Origin: Ruminococcus sp. AM22-13
GTDB lineage: Bacteria > Bacillota > Clostridia > Lachnospirales > Lachnospiraceae
Assembly: GCF_003471165.1 (NCBI RefSeq)
Contig: NZ_QRIL01000013.1
Span: forward strand, 1-64,000
Direction: 5' to 3'
Length of the DNA: 64,000 nucleotides
A model generated the notes under the pieces. That model saw nothing but the letters and a program-made list of their open reading frames with translations, was not told the DNA's origin and made no database searches. Every line of letters starts with the position of its first letter. Positions within the stretch are counted from its first letter, which is position 1. Positions 52,569 to 62,161 of this stretch are shown here, piece by piece. The translations under genes were made by a program, and so were the position numbers.

Positions 52569-55493
52569 ATGAACAAAGAGAATTTGACAGCTTATGAAGT
52601 TGTGACAGAAGAGGAACTGACAGATATTCATTCTAAGGGATGGCTTCTTCGCCATAAGAAAACTGGCGCCAGAGTCATGCTGATCGAGAATGATGATGAG
52701 AATAAAGTATTTAATATCGCATTCCGTACACCGCCTAAGGACAGCACTGGTGTTGCGCATATCCTGGAGCACAGTGTACTTTGCGGATCTAATGACTTTC
52801 CGTTAAAAGATCCTTTTGTAGAACTTGTAAAAGGATCTCTGAACACATTCCTGAATGCGATGACTTATCCGGACAAAACATGCTATCCTGTGGCAAGCTG
52901 TAATGACCAGGATTTTCAGAATCTGATGCATGTTTATCTGGATGCGGTATTTTATCCGAATATCTATAAACGCGAAGAGATTTTCCGCCAGGAAGGCTGG
53001 AACTATCATCTGGAACAGCCGGAAGGACCATTGAAATATAACGGTGTCGTATACAATGAGATGAAAGGTGCTTTTTCCTCACCGGATGAAGTCCTGGAAC
53101 GTGAGATTATGAATCACCTTTTTCCTGATACTACCTATGGATGCGAATCAGGTGGTGATCCGAAGAATATTCCGGACCTTACCTATGAAAATTTCCTGAA
53201 TTTCCACAGAACTTATTATCATCCATCCAACAGCTATATTTATCTGTATGGAAATATGGATATGGAAGAGAAACTTAAATTCCTGGATGAGCATTATCTG
53301 TCCAATTTTGATTATCTGGATGTAGACTCTGTGATTCAGGAGCAGAAAGCGTTTGAAAAATGTCAGGATGTGGTACTGGAGTATCCGGTTGCAGAGAATG
53401 AGGGAGAAGAGGATAATACGTATCTTTCTTATAACATGGTTGCCGGAAATGCTTCAGACAGTCAGATGGCTATGGCGTTTGAAGTACTCGATTATGCACT
53501 TTTAAGCGCACCGGGAGCACCGCTGAAACAGGCACTTCTCGATGCAAAGGCAGGTAAGGATGTCTATGGCTCTTATGACGATGGTATTCTTCAGCCATAC
53601 TTTACAGTAATTGCGAAGGGCTCTAATCCGGATAAGAAAGAAGAATTTTTATCTGTGATCCGACAGGTACTTGGAGACATTGTCAAGAATGGAATCGATA
53701 AGAAGGCGATAGAGGCAGGAATCAATTACTTTGAATTCCGTTATCGTGAGGCAGACTTCTCATCTTATCCAAAGGGACTGATGTACAGTCTGGATATTCT
53801 GGGAGACTGGCTGTATGAACAGGGAAATCCTTTCGCACAGGTGCAGCAGCTGGAGGTATTTGAGAAACTGAAAGCGGCAGTTAACGAAGGATATTTTGAG
53901 GAACTGATACGCAAATATCTTCTTGAGAACCCTCATGGCTGTGTTCTTACCCTTGTTCCGAAGAAAGGTCTGGCAGCCAAACGTGAGAAAGAGCTGGAAG
54001 AAAAACTGGAAGCATACAGAAGCAGCCTTTCTGAACAGGAGCTGAATGCTATGGTTGAGAAAACCAAAGCACTGGAAGCATATCAGGAAGCTGAAGAGGA
54101 TCAGGAAGCGCTGGAATGCATTCCAATGTTAAAGAGAAGTGACATTAAGAAAGAGGCTGCAAAGTTTGTAAATGAAGAATTATCTGTAGACGACAGTCTG
54201 TTCCTTTATCATGATGTATGCACAAATGGTATCGGTTATGTAGATCTGATGTTTAAAACAGACAGCATTGCACCGGAACAGATTCCATATCTGGGATTGC
54301 TGAAATCAGTACTGGGCTATGTTGACACGAAAGATTACACATACGGAGAACTGTTTAATGAGATCAATGCCAACACAGGTGGTATTAACTGTGGAGTGGA
54401 GGTATTTGACAGAGCAGATTCAACAGAAGAGTTTCAGGCAATGTTCTCTGTAAGAGGTAAGGCACTTTATACAAAGATGGATTTTCTTTTCAAAATGATC
54501 CAGGAGATTCTTAATACTTCCAGACTGGAGGATACCAAGCGTCTCTATGAGATTATTGCTTCTGTGAAATCTCGCGCGCAGGTAAGCCTGACAGGTGCCG
54601 GACATTCTACTGCTGTACTGAGAGCAACTGCTTATTCTTCACCGATGGCAGCTTTTCAGGATGAGATGGCGGGTATCGGATATTATCAGTTTATCGAGAA
54701 ACTGGAGAAAGACTTTGACCAGAGGAAAGATGAAACTGTAGAGGAACTTCGCAAACTTATGAAAGAAATTCTCCGCCCGGAGAACTTTATGATCAGTTAT
54801 ACAGGTGAGAAAGAATCTCTGGAAACAGTTAAGAAGCTGGCAGCATCTGTAAAGGCAGGACTTTGTACAGAACCGGCAGAGAAATCAAAGGATAAACTGA
54901 TCTGTACAAAGAAGAATGAGGGATTTAAGACCTCCGGACAGGTTCAGTATGTGGCTCAGACCGGTAACTTTAAGAAGAAAGGTCTGGAATACACAGGAGC
55001 GCTGGAAATTCTGAAAGTTATTTTAAGCTATGATTATCTGTGGATTAATCTGCGTGTAAAAGGCGGTGCGTATGGCTGCATGAGCGGATTTAAGAGAAAT
55101 GGTGAGAGTTATCTGGTTTCCTATCGTGATCCGCATCTGAAACGTACTCTGGATGTATATAAAGGAATCCCGGATTATATCCGTAATTTCCAGGCAGATG
55201 AGAGAGATATGACGAAATATGTGATCGGCACCATCAGTGGCAAGGATGTACCGAAGACACCTCAGATGAAGGGTGCTGTTTCCAAAACAGCTTATTTCTG
55301 TGGCGTGACAGAAGAGATGATCCAGAAAGAACGTGATCAGATTCTGAATGCGTCCGTAGAAGATATCCGCGCACTTGCTGAGATTATTGAAGCAGTTCTT
55401 GCAGCAGACCAGATCTGTGTTGTGGGAAGTGAGAGCAAGGTATCAGAAGCTTCCGATATACTGATGGAAGTGAAATCACTGGTCAACTGTTAA
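52569..55493 (+). CDS. Insulinase-family (M16C, PreP-like) metallopeptidase
   Basis: The 974-residue zinc peptidase has the inverted HXXEH motif at H64-E67-H68 in GVAHILEHSVLCGS, followed by KGSLNTFLNAMTYPDKTCYP; the downstream zinc ligand is Glu in GVVYNEMKGAFSSPD. Four repeated M16 domains in two halves are expected at this length, with the C-terminal R/Y pair in NLRVKGGAYGCMSGF. Relatives degrade peptides up to some 60 residues in a closed chamber. No signal peptide is present, so it is cytosolic. GGAGG precedes the ATG. It precedes era by 24 bases. Confidence 0.92.
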   Translation: MNKENLTAYEVVTEEELTDIHSKGWLLRHKKTGARVMLIENDDENKVFNIAFRTPPKDSTGVAHILEHSVLCGSNDFPLKDPFVELVKGSLNTFLNAMTYPDKTCYPVASCNDQDFQNLMHVYLDAVFYPNIYKREEIFRQEGWNYHLEQPEGPLKYNGVVYNEMKGAFSSPDEVLEREIMNHLFPDTTYGCESGGDPKNIPDLTYENFLNFHRTYYHPSNSYIYLYGNMDMEEKLKFLDEHYLSNFDYLDVDSVIQEQKAFEKCQDVVLEYPVAENEGEEDNTYLSYNMVAGNASDSQMAMAFEVLDYALLSAPGAPLKQALLDAKAGKDVYGSYDDGILQPYFTVIAKGSNPDKKEEFLSVIRQVLGDIVKNGIDKKAIEAGINYFEFRYREADFSSYPKGLMYSLDILGDWLYEQGNPFAQVQQLEVFEKLKAAVNEGYFEELIRKYLLENPHGCVLTLVPKKGLAAKREKELEEKLEAYRSSLSEQELNAMVEKTKALEAYQEAEEDQEALECIPMLKRSDIKKEAAKFVNEELSVDDSLFLYHDVCTNGIGYVDLMFKTDSIAPEQIPYLGLLKSVLGYVDTKDYTYGELFNEINANTGGINCGVEVFDRADSTEEFQAMFSVRGKALYTKMDFLFKMIQEILNTSRLEDTKRLYEIIASVKSRAQVSLTGAGHSTAVLRATAYSSPMAAFQDEMAGIGYYQFIEKLEKDFDQRKDETVEELRKLMKEILRPENFMISYTGEKESLETVKKLAASVKAGLCTEPAEKSKDKLICTKKNEGFKTSGQVQYVAQTGNFKKKGLEYTGALEILKVILSYDYLWINLRVKGGAYGCMSGFKRNGESYLVSYRDPHLKRTLDVYKGIPDYIRNFQADERDMTKYVIGTISGKDVPKTPQMKGAVSKTAYFCGVTEEMIQKERDQILNASVEDIRALAEIIEAVLAADQICVVGSESKVSEASDILMEVKSLVNC

Positions 55494-55517
55494 AAATAAT
55501 ATAAGGAAAAGGATAGA

Positions 55518-56426
55518 ATGAACGAAAATTTTAAATCAGGATTTGTAGCAATCATCGGAAGACCAAACGTTGGTAAATCTACTCTGATGAATCATCTGAT
55601 CGGTCAGAAGATTGCTATCACATCTAAGAAGCCACAGACAACCAGAAACCGTATCCAGACAGTGTATACCTGTGAAGAGGGACAGATCGTATTCCTTGAT
55701 ACACCGGGTATCCACAAGGCGAAGAATAAGCTGGGCGAATATATGGTGCAGGTGGCAGAGAGAACTTTAAAAGAAGTGGATGCCATTATGTGGCTGGTAG
55801 AGCCGAGTACATTTATCGGTGCGGGAGAACGCCATATTGCAGAACAGCTTCAGAATATCGGAGTGCCGGTGATTCTGATCATTAATAAGATCGATACCGT
55901 TTCAAAAGAGGAGATTCTTCCGGCAATCGATACTTACCGTAAGGTATGTGATTTTGCGGAAATCATTCCATGCTCTGCATTGCGAGGACAGAACACAGAG
56001 GATATCATTGGATGTATTCTGAAATATCTTCCATATGGACCGATGTTTTATGATGAGGATACAGTTACAGATCAGCCACAGCGCCAGATTGTGGCTGAGG
56101 TAATCCGCGAGAAAGCTCTCCATGCACTGGATGCAGAGATTCCTCATGGAATTGCAGTTGCTATCGATCAGATGAAAACACGTCCGGGCAAGAAACCAAT
56201 CGTGGATATTGATGCGACCATTATCTGTGAGAGAGAGTCTCATAAGGGAATTATCATTGGCAAACAGGGAGCTATGTTAAAGAAAATCGGCAGCAACGCG
56301 AGATACGAGATTGAACGTATGCTGGAATCGAAAGTAAACCTGAAACTTTGGGTAAAAGTAAAGAAAGACTGGAGAGACAGTGATTTTTTGATTAAGAACT
56401 TTGGTTACGATAAGAAAGAAATCTGA
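55518..56426 (+). CDS. era: GTPase Era
   Basis: The 302-residue GTPase assists 16S rRNA 3' end maturation and 30S assembly. G1 is GRPNVGKSTLMNHL, the switch contains QTTRNRI, G3 DTPGIHKAKN, and G4 NKID. The C-terminal KH domain has IIIGKQGAMLKKIGSNAR. Length is standard. It is followed by recO 72 bases on, a frequent pair in Firmicutes. Confidence 0.97.
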   Translation: MNENFKSGFVAIIGRPNVGKSTLMNHLIGQKIAITSKKPQTTRNRIQTVYTCEEGQIVFLDTPGIHKAKNKLGEYMVQVAERTLKEVDAIMWLVEPSTFIGAGERHIAEQLQNIGVPVILIINKIDTVSKEEILPAIDTYRKVCDFAEIIPCSALRGQNTEDIIGCILKYLPYGPMFYDEDTVTDQPQRQIVAEVIREKALHALDAEIPHGIAVAIDQMKTRPGKKPIVDIDATIICERESHKGIIIGKQGAMLKKIGSNARYEIERMLESKVNLKLWVKVKKDWRDSDFLIKNFGYDKKEI

Positions 56427-56498
56427 TAGAGTATCATAGAGTTATCCGGTGTACCAAAGGTATTAAAAGTAATAAAAAGTATTTAAGGAACAGAGTGA

Positions 56499-57251
56499 AT
56501 GAGTGATTTGATAACAGTGCAGGGAGTAGTGCTCTCTGCCATGCCGGTAGGAGAATATGATAAGAGGATCGTTCTTCTCACAAGAGAGAGAGGAAAGATA
56601 TCTGCATTTGCAAAGGGAGCACGCCGTCCGAACAGTCAGTTTCTGGCAGCTGCAAATCCTTTTGTATTTGGAACATTTACCCTTTATGAAGGTCGTTCCA
56701 GTTATAATCTGAATCAGGTATCCATAACTCATCACTTTGTAGAACTGGCAGGAGAACAGCCGGGAATCTATTACGGATATTATTTTCTGGAGCTTGCGGA
56801 TTATTTCGGCCAGGAGGGTACGGACGAGAAAGAATCCATGAATCTTCTGTATGTGACAGTAAAGGCTCTCTTGAATCCACATATTGAAGACCGGCTGGTG
56901 CGTTGTATCTTTGAACTTCGCATGATGGCTGCGCAGGGATTGTGTCCATCGCTGTTTCATTGTGTATGCTGTGAAAGACAGCCGGTGGAGGGAGAGGAGA
57001 TATTCTTTTCCCAGCAGAATCATGGGATTCTGGACAAACATTGTCTGGGACAGGTAAATGATGCAAAGAGGATATCGGCACCTGCCTTGTATGCTATGCA
57101 ATACATAGTGACCACATCTCTTGGCAAACTTTATACATTTACTGTGACAGAGGAAGTACTCTATGAACTGGAACGACATATTCATACGTATGTTGCCTCA
57201 AACACCGAAAAACGGTTCAAAAGTCTGGAAATTCTGGAAATAATGAGCTGA
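56499..57251 (+). CDS. recO: DNA repair protein RecO
   Basis: The 250-residue protein helps load RecA at single-strand gaps with RecR. The N-terminal OB fold begins VQGVVLSAMPVGEYDKRIVLLTRERGK, quoted in parts: VLSAMPVGEYDKRIVLL and AKGARRPNSQF. The middle helical region includes CVCCERQP; the later part of the zinc finger seen in many RecO proteins is reduced to a single HC pair, so zinc binding is uncertain. AAGGAAC precedes the ATG. Confidence 0.92.
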   Translation: MSDLITVQGVVLSAMPVGEYDKRIVLLTRERGKISAFAKGARRPNSQFLAAANPFVFGTFTLYEGRSSYNLNQVSITHHFVELAGEQPGIYYGYYFLELADYFGQEGTDEKESMNLLYVTVKALLNPHIEDRLVRCIFELRMMAAQGLCPSLFHCVCCERQPVEGEEIFFSQQNHGILDKHCLGQVNDAKRISAPALYAMQYIVTTSLGKLYTFTVTEEVLYELERHIHTYVASNTEKRFKSLEILEIMS

Positions 57252-57257
57252 GATACC

Positions 57258-57286
57258 TTGAAAAAGAAAACGGATGCAGTTATAAT
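57258..57286 (+). promoter_or_regulatory. Promoter of glyS
   Basis: -35 TTGAAA (57258-57263) and -10 TATAAT (57281-57286), spacer 17. The leader is ~110 bases and contains no T-box features (no GGGTGG-ACCGCG segment), unlike many Firmicute tRNA synthetase genes. Confidence 0.8.
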
Positions 57287-57402
57287 AGCAGTAGCTGTAG
57301 CTGTTTATTGCGTTGAAAAATCAGAAAGATATCAAAGCAGACAGTAATTAATTATCTCAAAAAGAGATAAATTATCCTAAAAAAAGAACGAGGAGAATTG
57401 TG

Positions 57403-58797
57403 ATGGAAAAAACAATGGACAAAATCATAGCTCTGGCAAAAGCAAGAGGATTTGTTTACCCGGGCTCTGAGATTTACGGAGGTCTTGCAAACACATGGGA
57501 TTATGGTAATCTTGGTGTGGAATTAAAGAATAATGTAAAACGTGCATGGTGGCAGAAATTTATTCAGGAATCCCCATACAATGTAGGTGTTGACTGTGCG
57601 ATTCTGATGAATCCGCAGACATGGGTAGCATCCGGACATCTGGGAAGCTTCTCTGATCCGCTGATGGACTGTAAGGAATGTCATGAGCGTTTCCGCGCAG
57701 ACAAGATCATTGAGGATTTCAGCCAGGAGAACGGAATTGAACTGGAGAGCTCTGTAGATGGATGGTCTCAGGAAGAAATGATGAACTTCATTAAAGATCA
57801 CAATGTACCATGCCCTACATGCGGCAAACATAACTTTACAGATATCCGTCAGTTCAACCTGATGTTCAAAACATTCCAGGGTGTTACAGAGGATGCCAAG
57901 AATACTGTATATTTAAGACCTGAGACAGCTCAGGGTATTTTCGTAAACTTTAAGAATGTTCAGAGAACATCCCGTAAGAAGATTCCGTTTGGTATCGGTC
58001 AGATCGGTAAATCTTTCCGTAACGAGATCACACCGGGTAACTTCACATTCCGTACACGTGAGTTCGAGCAGATGGAACTTGAATTCTTCTGCGAGCCGGA
58101 TACAGACCTTGAGTGGTTTGCATACTGGAAGAACTTCTGCCTGAACTGGTTACATTCTCTTGGATTGAAGGATGAAGAAGTTCGTTATCGTGACCATGAT
58201 GCAGAAGAGTTAAGCTTCTACAGCAAAGCTACTACTGACGTAGAGTTCCTGTTCCCATTCGGATGGGGCGAGCTTTGGGGAATCGCTGACAGAACAGACT
58301 ATGACCTGACACAGCATCAGAACGTATCAGGACAGGATCTGACATACTTTGATGATGAGAAGAAACAGAAATACATTCCATATGTAATCGAGCCGTCACT
58401 TGGAGCTGACCGTGTGGTACTTGCATTCCTGTGCAGCGCATATGACGAAGAAGTTCTGGATGCAGAGAAGAATGATGTTCGTACAGTTCTTCATTTCCAT
58501 CCGGCACTTGCACCTGTTAAGATTGGTGTGCTTCCTCTTTCCAAGAAACTTAATGAGGGTGCAGAGAAGATTTACCAGCAGTTAAGCAAGAAATATAACT
58601 GTGAGTATGATGACCGTGGAAACATCGGTAAACGTTACAGAAGACAGGATGAGATCGGTACTCCGTTCTGTGTAACTTATGATTTTGAGTCCGAAAATGA
58701 CGGAGCAGTTACAATCCGTGACCGTGATACCATGGAACAGGTTCGTGTGAAGATCGATGAACTGGATGCATATTTTGCAGATAAATTTACATTTTAA
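57403..58797 (+). CDS. glyS: Glycine--tRNA ligase (single-chain, class II)
   Basis: The 464-residue alpha2-type enzyme charges tRNA-Gly. [21 protein letters not shown] opens the domain (in part YPGSEIYGG); class II motif 2 is [24 protein letters not shown] with [12 protein letters not shown] and [13 protein letters not shown]; motif 3 is [14 protein letters not shown]. The C-terminal anticodon domain starts near residue 365 ([13 protein letters not shown]). Two CX2C pairs ([15 protein letters not shown]) form a zinc-like insert. AGGAG precedes the ATG at 57403; GTG at 57400 is less likely. Confidence 0.96.
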   Translation: MEKTMDKIIALAKARGFVYPGSEIYGGLANTWDYGNLGVELKNNVKRAWWQKFIQESPYNVGVDCAILMNPQTWVASGHLGSFSDPLMDCKECHERFRADKIIEDFSQENGIELESSVDGWSQEEMMNFIKDHNVPCPTCGKHNFTDIRQFNLMFKTFQGVTEDAKNTVYLRPETAQGIFVNFKNVQRTSRKKIPFGIGQIGKSFRNEITPGNFTFRTREFEQMELEFFCEPDTDLEWFAYWKNFCLNWLHSLGLKDEEVRYRDHDAEELSFYSKATTDVEFLFPFGWGELWGIADRTDYDLTQHQNVSGQDLTYFDDEKKQKYIPYVIEPSLGADRVVLAFLCSAYDEEVLDAEKNDVRTVLHFHPALAPVKIGVLPLSKKLNEGAEKIYQQLSKKYNCEYDDRGNIGKRYRRQDEIGTPFCVTYDFESENDGAVTIRDRDTMEQVRVKIDELDAYFADKFTF

Positions 58798-58826
58798 CTG
58801 AATAAAGTGCAAAGCAGTTATTCGGT
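58796..58826. repeat. ATTCGG-type hairpin after glyS
   Basis: ACTGAATAA pairs with TTATTCGGT around GTGCAAAGCAG. It overlaps the glyS stop region and resembles the hairpins at 32181 and 41039. Confidence 0.45.
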
Positions 58827-58875
58827 TATGTGAGTGAACAACAAAGTGGATGATTATATCCGCATGACTGAAAAA

Positions 58876-58930
58876 AACAGCAAGGGAGCTGTATCGGATG
58901 GGAATCCGGGCACTCCTTTGCTGTTTTTTA
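58876..58930 (+). terminator. Terminator of glyS
   Basis: AACAGCAAGGGAG pairs with CTCCTTTGCTGTT with an inner CGGAT/ATCCG hairpin, followed by TTTTTT. Confidence 0.85.
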
Positions 58931-58961
58931 TTACAAAATATAGATTATAAAAATTCGATAT

Positions 58962-58985
58962 CAAAAGTTGTCAAAACAACTTTTG
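58962..58985. promoter_or_regulatory. Operator-like perfect palindrome upstream of the pxp-acc operon
   Basis: CAAAAGTTGT (58962-58971), spacer CAAA, ACAACTTTTG (58976-58985): ten-base arms without mismatch. It ends one base before the -35 box of the operon promoter, where a regulator dimer could activate or repress. No T-tract follows, so it is not a terminator. The regulator is unknown. Confidence 0.7.
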
Positions 58986-58986
58986 C

Positions 58987-59015
58987 TTGTGTAAATATTC
59001 ATTTTTTAGTATAAT
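58987..59015 (+). promoter_or_regulatory. Promoter of the transporter-pxp-acc operon
   Basis: -35 TTGTGT (58987-58992) and -10 TATAAT (59010-59015), spacer 17, immediately downstream of the palindrome. Confidence 0.8.
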
Positions 59016-59048
59016 GAGCAATAATAACATGAAAAGGGGGCAATAAAA

Positions 59049-60251
59049 ATGAGCGAAAAGAAAAAAAGTGGTGGAGCCTTACTTGGCGCAGCGTTTCTGA
59101 TGGCCACATCTGCAATCGGACCTGGATTCCTGACACAGACAGCAACCTTTACCGGGCAGTATCAGGCAAGTTTTGGATTTGTTATCCTGGTTTCCGTAAT
59201 CCTTGCAGCCATTGCACAGATGAATATCTGGCGCGTGCTTTGTGTAACCGGACTTCGTGGACAGGATGTTTCCAATAAGGTACTTCCGGGACTGGGATAT
59301 CTGGTATCTATACTGATTGTATTTGGTGGTCTGGTATTTAATATCGGAAACGTAGGTGGCGGAGCACTTGGTTTTAACACATTGCTTGGAATACCTACCA
59401 AAGTTGGTTACATACTGGCAGGTCTTTTGGCAATCCTGGTATTTGTACTGAAAAATGCCAAAAGTGCCATGGATACTATTACCAAGGTACTGGGTGCCAT
59501 TATGATTATCGTAATCTTTGTTGTGATCATTGTGGTAAAACCACCGGTAGGAAGCGCGTTGAAGAATACCTTTGTACCGGAAGCCGGTGCCACAAATCTG
59601 ATTCCTGCAATCCTTACACTTCTGGGAGGAACTGTTGGAGGATATATCACTTTCTCAGGTGCACACCGTCTGATCGATGCAGGAATTACAGGTGAGAAGA
59701 ACCTGAAAGAAATCAATAAGAGTTCTGTTATGGGTATGATCATTGCCACTATTGTACGTATTTTCCTGTTCCTGGCTGTTCTGGGCGTTGTTGTCAAGGG
59801 TGTAACACTGGATGCTGCAAATCCTGCAGCAGATGCCTTTAGGCAGGGGGCTGGTGAAATCGGATACCGGTTTGCAGGTCTGGTTCTTCTGTGCGCAGCC
59901 ATCACATCCATCATTGGTGCGGCTTATACTTCTGTTTCTTTCCTTAAGACTTTCAGTAAGTCTATTGAAGAAAATGAAAATAAAGTGATCATCGGATTTA
60001 TCATTATTTCTACAGCAATTATGTTTATTCTTGGCAATCCGGCAGTACTTCTTGTGCTTGCAGGTGCTGTGAACGGTCTGATCCTTCCGATCACCCTGGC
60101 AATCTGCCTGATCGCTGCACATAAGAAATCCATTATGGGAGAGAATTATCATCATCCGGTAGTACTTACCATTCTTGGAGTGATCGTGGTAGTTCTTACA
60201 GCATACCTCGGTGTGACTACATTTGTATCTAAGATCGGTACATTGTTATAA
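59049..60251 (+). CDS. NRAMP-family-like transporter lacking the metal-binding motifs
   Basis: The 400-residue protein has about 11 membrane segments and the NRAMP fold (APC superfamily, YcsG-like). In metal transporters segment 1 has DPGN; here it reads AIGPGFL, so the Asp and Asn ligands are absent. Segment 6 lacks the usual MPHN-like Met and reads FSGAHRL. It probably moves another substrate. It heads an operon with pxpB and pxpC, so 5-oxoproline or a related amide is a reasonable guess. B. subtilis has a like gene (ycsG) beside kipI/kipA. AAAGGGGGC precedes the start. Confidence 0.88.
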   Translation: MSEKKKSGGALLGAAFLMATSAIGPGFLTQTATFTGQYQASFGFVILVSVILAAIAQMNIWRVLCVTGLRGQDVSNKVLPGLGYLVSILIVFGGLVFNIGNVGGGALGFNTLLGIPTKVGYILAGLLAILVFVLKNAKSAMDTITKVLGAIMIIVIFVVIIVVKPPVGSALKNTFVPEAGATNLIPAILTLLGGTVGGYITFSGAHRLIDAGITGEKNLKEINKSSVMGMIIATIVRIFLFLAVLGVVVKGVTLDAANPAADAFRQGAGEIGYRFAGLVLLCAAITSIIGAAYTSVSFLKTFSKSIEENENKVIIGFIIISTAIMFILGNPAVLLVLAGAVNGLILPITLAICLIAAHKKSIMGENYHHPVVLTILGVIVVVLTAYLGVTTFVSKIGTLL

Positions 60252-60291
60252 TTGAGGAAAATGTATCCGGTTTTCAGACTGGAGAGTATAT

Positions 60292-60328
60292 CAAAAAGGT
60301 GTGATCGTCCAGGTTACACCTTTTTGGT
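60292..60328 (+). terminator. Internal terminator-like hairpin between transporter and pxpB
   Basis: CAAAAAGGTGTGA pairs with TTACACCTTTTTG (one mismatch) with T residues in the right arm. It may lower expression of the downstream genes relative to the transporter. Confidence 0.6.
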
Positions 60329-60384
60329 TCATTAACAGCTATAAAAACATATGGTAAAAAAGATTAAGAAAAGAGGAGCAGATT

Positions 60385-61110
60385 ATGCCGGACATTAGAA
60401 TTTTAACAGAAGGTGATTCTTCTGTTCTGGTTGAATTTGGCAAAGAGATCAGTCCGGAGATCAACCGGAAGATCGCTGCCACTGTACAGCTTATGAGAGA
60501 ACAGCATATAGAGGGAGTTGTAGATATGATCCCTGCGTTCTGTTCTCTGCTGGTTAATTATGACCCGCGTGTGATTTCCTACGATGACCTGAAAAAAAGA
60601 CTGGAAATTCTGTTAAAGATGGAAGTTACAGCAGGTGAAGGATGCAGAAAAGTTTATGAGATTCCTGTATGCTATGGAGGAGAATATGGTCCGGATATTG
60701 AGAATATTGCAGAACATGCCGGACTTTCCGTAGAGGAAGTGATAAAGATTCATTCTTCCAGAGATTACCTGATCTATATGCTTGGTTTTCTTCCGGGCTT
60801 TTGTTATCTGGGCGGGCTGGATGAAAGGATCCATACACCCCGTCTTGCCAATCCCAGAATCAAGATCAATGCAGGAAGTGTGGGGATCGGTGGTTCACAG
60901 ACAGGAATTTATCCCCTGGATTCTCCGGGAGGATGGCAGCTAATGGGAATGACACCCGTAAAAACCTATGATCCGGACCGCAACATCCCGATTCTGGTAG
61001 AGGCAGGAGATTATATCCGTTTTGTACCGATCGATGAAGAGGAGTACAAACGGATCAGAGAATTAGTAGAACGTGGCGAATACCAGTGCACCGTTCATGA
61101 GGAGGCATAA
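60385..61110 (+). CDS. pxpB: 5-oxoprolinase subunit PxpB (KipI-like, AHS1)
   Basis: The 241-residue protein is the KipI/AHS1 subunit that with PxpA and PxpC hydrolyses 5-oxoproline with ATP. Family marks are MIPAFCSLLVNYDP, YIPVCYGGEYGPD-like VCYGGEYGPDIE, YLIYMLGFLPGFCYLGGLD, and the GSVGIGGSQTGIYPLDSPGGW stretch (seen in part as GGSQTGIYPLDSPGG). The fold is cyclophilin-like at the C-terminus. It ends one base before the pxpC start codon. AGAGGAGCAG precedes the ATG. Confidence 0.93.
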   Translation: MPDIRILTEGDSSVLVEFGKEISPEINRKIAATVQLMREQHIEGVVDMIPAFCSLLVNYDPRVISYDDLKKRLEILLKMEVTAGEGCRKVYEIPVCYGGEYGPDIENIAEHAGLSVEEVIKIHSSRDYLIYMLGFLPGFCYLGGLDERIHTPRLANPRIKINAGSVGIGGSQTGIYPLDSPGGWQLMGMTPVKTYDPDRNIPILVEAGDYIRFVPIDEEEYKRIRELVERGEYQCTVHEEA

Positions 61111-61111
61111 A

Positions 61112-62119
61112 ATGGGAATTCGTATATTAAAAGGCGGAATGATGACAACGGTTCAGGATCTGGGACGTTATGGATATCAGAGTCAGGGATTCAGTGTAGC
61201 AGGAGTCATGGATGTCCGTTCATTCAAAATAGCCAATCTTCTTCTGGATAATCCGGAGAATGAGGCAGTATTGGAGATAACGCTGATAGGTCCGACCCTC
61301 GAATTTACATCAGCTACTATCATCGCGATCACAGGCGGAGATTTCCAGCCAACCATTAATGGAGAGCCGGCTCCCATGTATACAGCCCTGTATATGAATA
61401 AGGGAGATGTACTGAAATTTGGAAGTGCAAGAACAGGAAGCAGAGGTTATATTGCTTTTTCCAGTTATCTGGATATTCCGGTAGTGATGGGAAGCCGATG
61501 CACCAATTTAAAGAGTGGTCTGGGCGGATTTAAGGGAAGAAAACTGGAAGCGGACGATTATATCGGATTTCGTATTAAGAGACGTTATCTGCCGTTTTTC
61601 CTTTCCCGAAAGCTTGATATGGATGAGTTTGATCAGACAGAAGCAACACTGCGGGTAGTAATGGGACCGCAGGATGGTATGTTCAGCAAACAGGGCATCC
61701 AGACTTTCCTGGGCAGTGAGTATACGGTGACAAATGAATTTGACCGTATGGGCTGCAGGCTGGAGGGACCGTTTATCGCACCTAAGGAGACTTCGGATAT
61801 TATTTCCGACGGAATCGCATTTGGGGCTATACAGGTACCTTCCCATGGTAAACCTATCATTCTGCTGGCTGACCGTCAGACAACAGGCGGTTATGGGAAA
61901 ATTGCCACAGTAGCATCTGTGGATATTCCCAAGCTGGTACAGAGAAAAACAGATGATAAGATACATTTCAAGGCAATTACCGTACAGGAGGCTCAGGCTC
62001 TTTATGTTGAGGAAATGAAAGAACTTGACGGGCTGAGAAAGATCATTCATCAGCCATGTAAAGAGGTTCTGGATTGCCGTCTGGTGGCAAAGAGACTGCG
62101 TAAGCTGTTTGAAGAATAA
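61112..62119 (+). CDS. pxpC: 5-oxoprolinase subunit PxpC (KipA-like, AHS2)
   Basis: The 335-residue KipA/AHS2-type subunit shows GGMMTTVQDLGRYGYQ at its N-terminus, then VLEITLIGPTLEF, AITGGDFQPTINGEPAPMY, VVMGPQDGMFS, DRMGCRLEGP and AIQVPSHGKPIILLADRQTTGGY (in part PIILLADRQTTGGY). Its fold resembles a carboxyltransferase component of urea carboxylase. The ATG at 61112 follows GGAGG by 6 bases. PxpB and PxpC are presumed to form a complex. It lies 42 bases before accB. Confidence 0.93.
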   Translation: MGIRILKGGMMTTVQDLGRYGYQSQGFSVAGVMDVRSFKIANLLLDNPENEAVLEITLIGPTLEFTSATIIAITGGDFQPTINGEPAPMYTALYMNKGDVLKFGSARTGSRGYIAFSSYLDIPVVMGSRCTNLKSGLGGFKGRKLEADDYIGFRIKRRYLPFFLSRKLDMDEFDQTEATLRVVMGPQDGMFSKQGIQTFLGSEYTVTNEFDRMGCRLEGPFIAPKETSDIISDGIAFGAIQVPSHGKPIILLADRQTTGGYGKIATVASVDIPKLVQRKTDDKIHFKAITVQEAQALYVEEMKELDGLRKIIHQPCKEVLDCRLVAKRLRKLFEE

Positions 62120-62161
62120 CTATAAAAAATAATATAGAATAGACAGAAAGGATAATGTTCG

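Noticed and set aside
57287..57402. Possible T-box leader before glyS
   Set aside because: No specifier stem, no T-box sequence and no antiterminator/terminator pair; the leader is too short.
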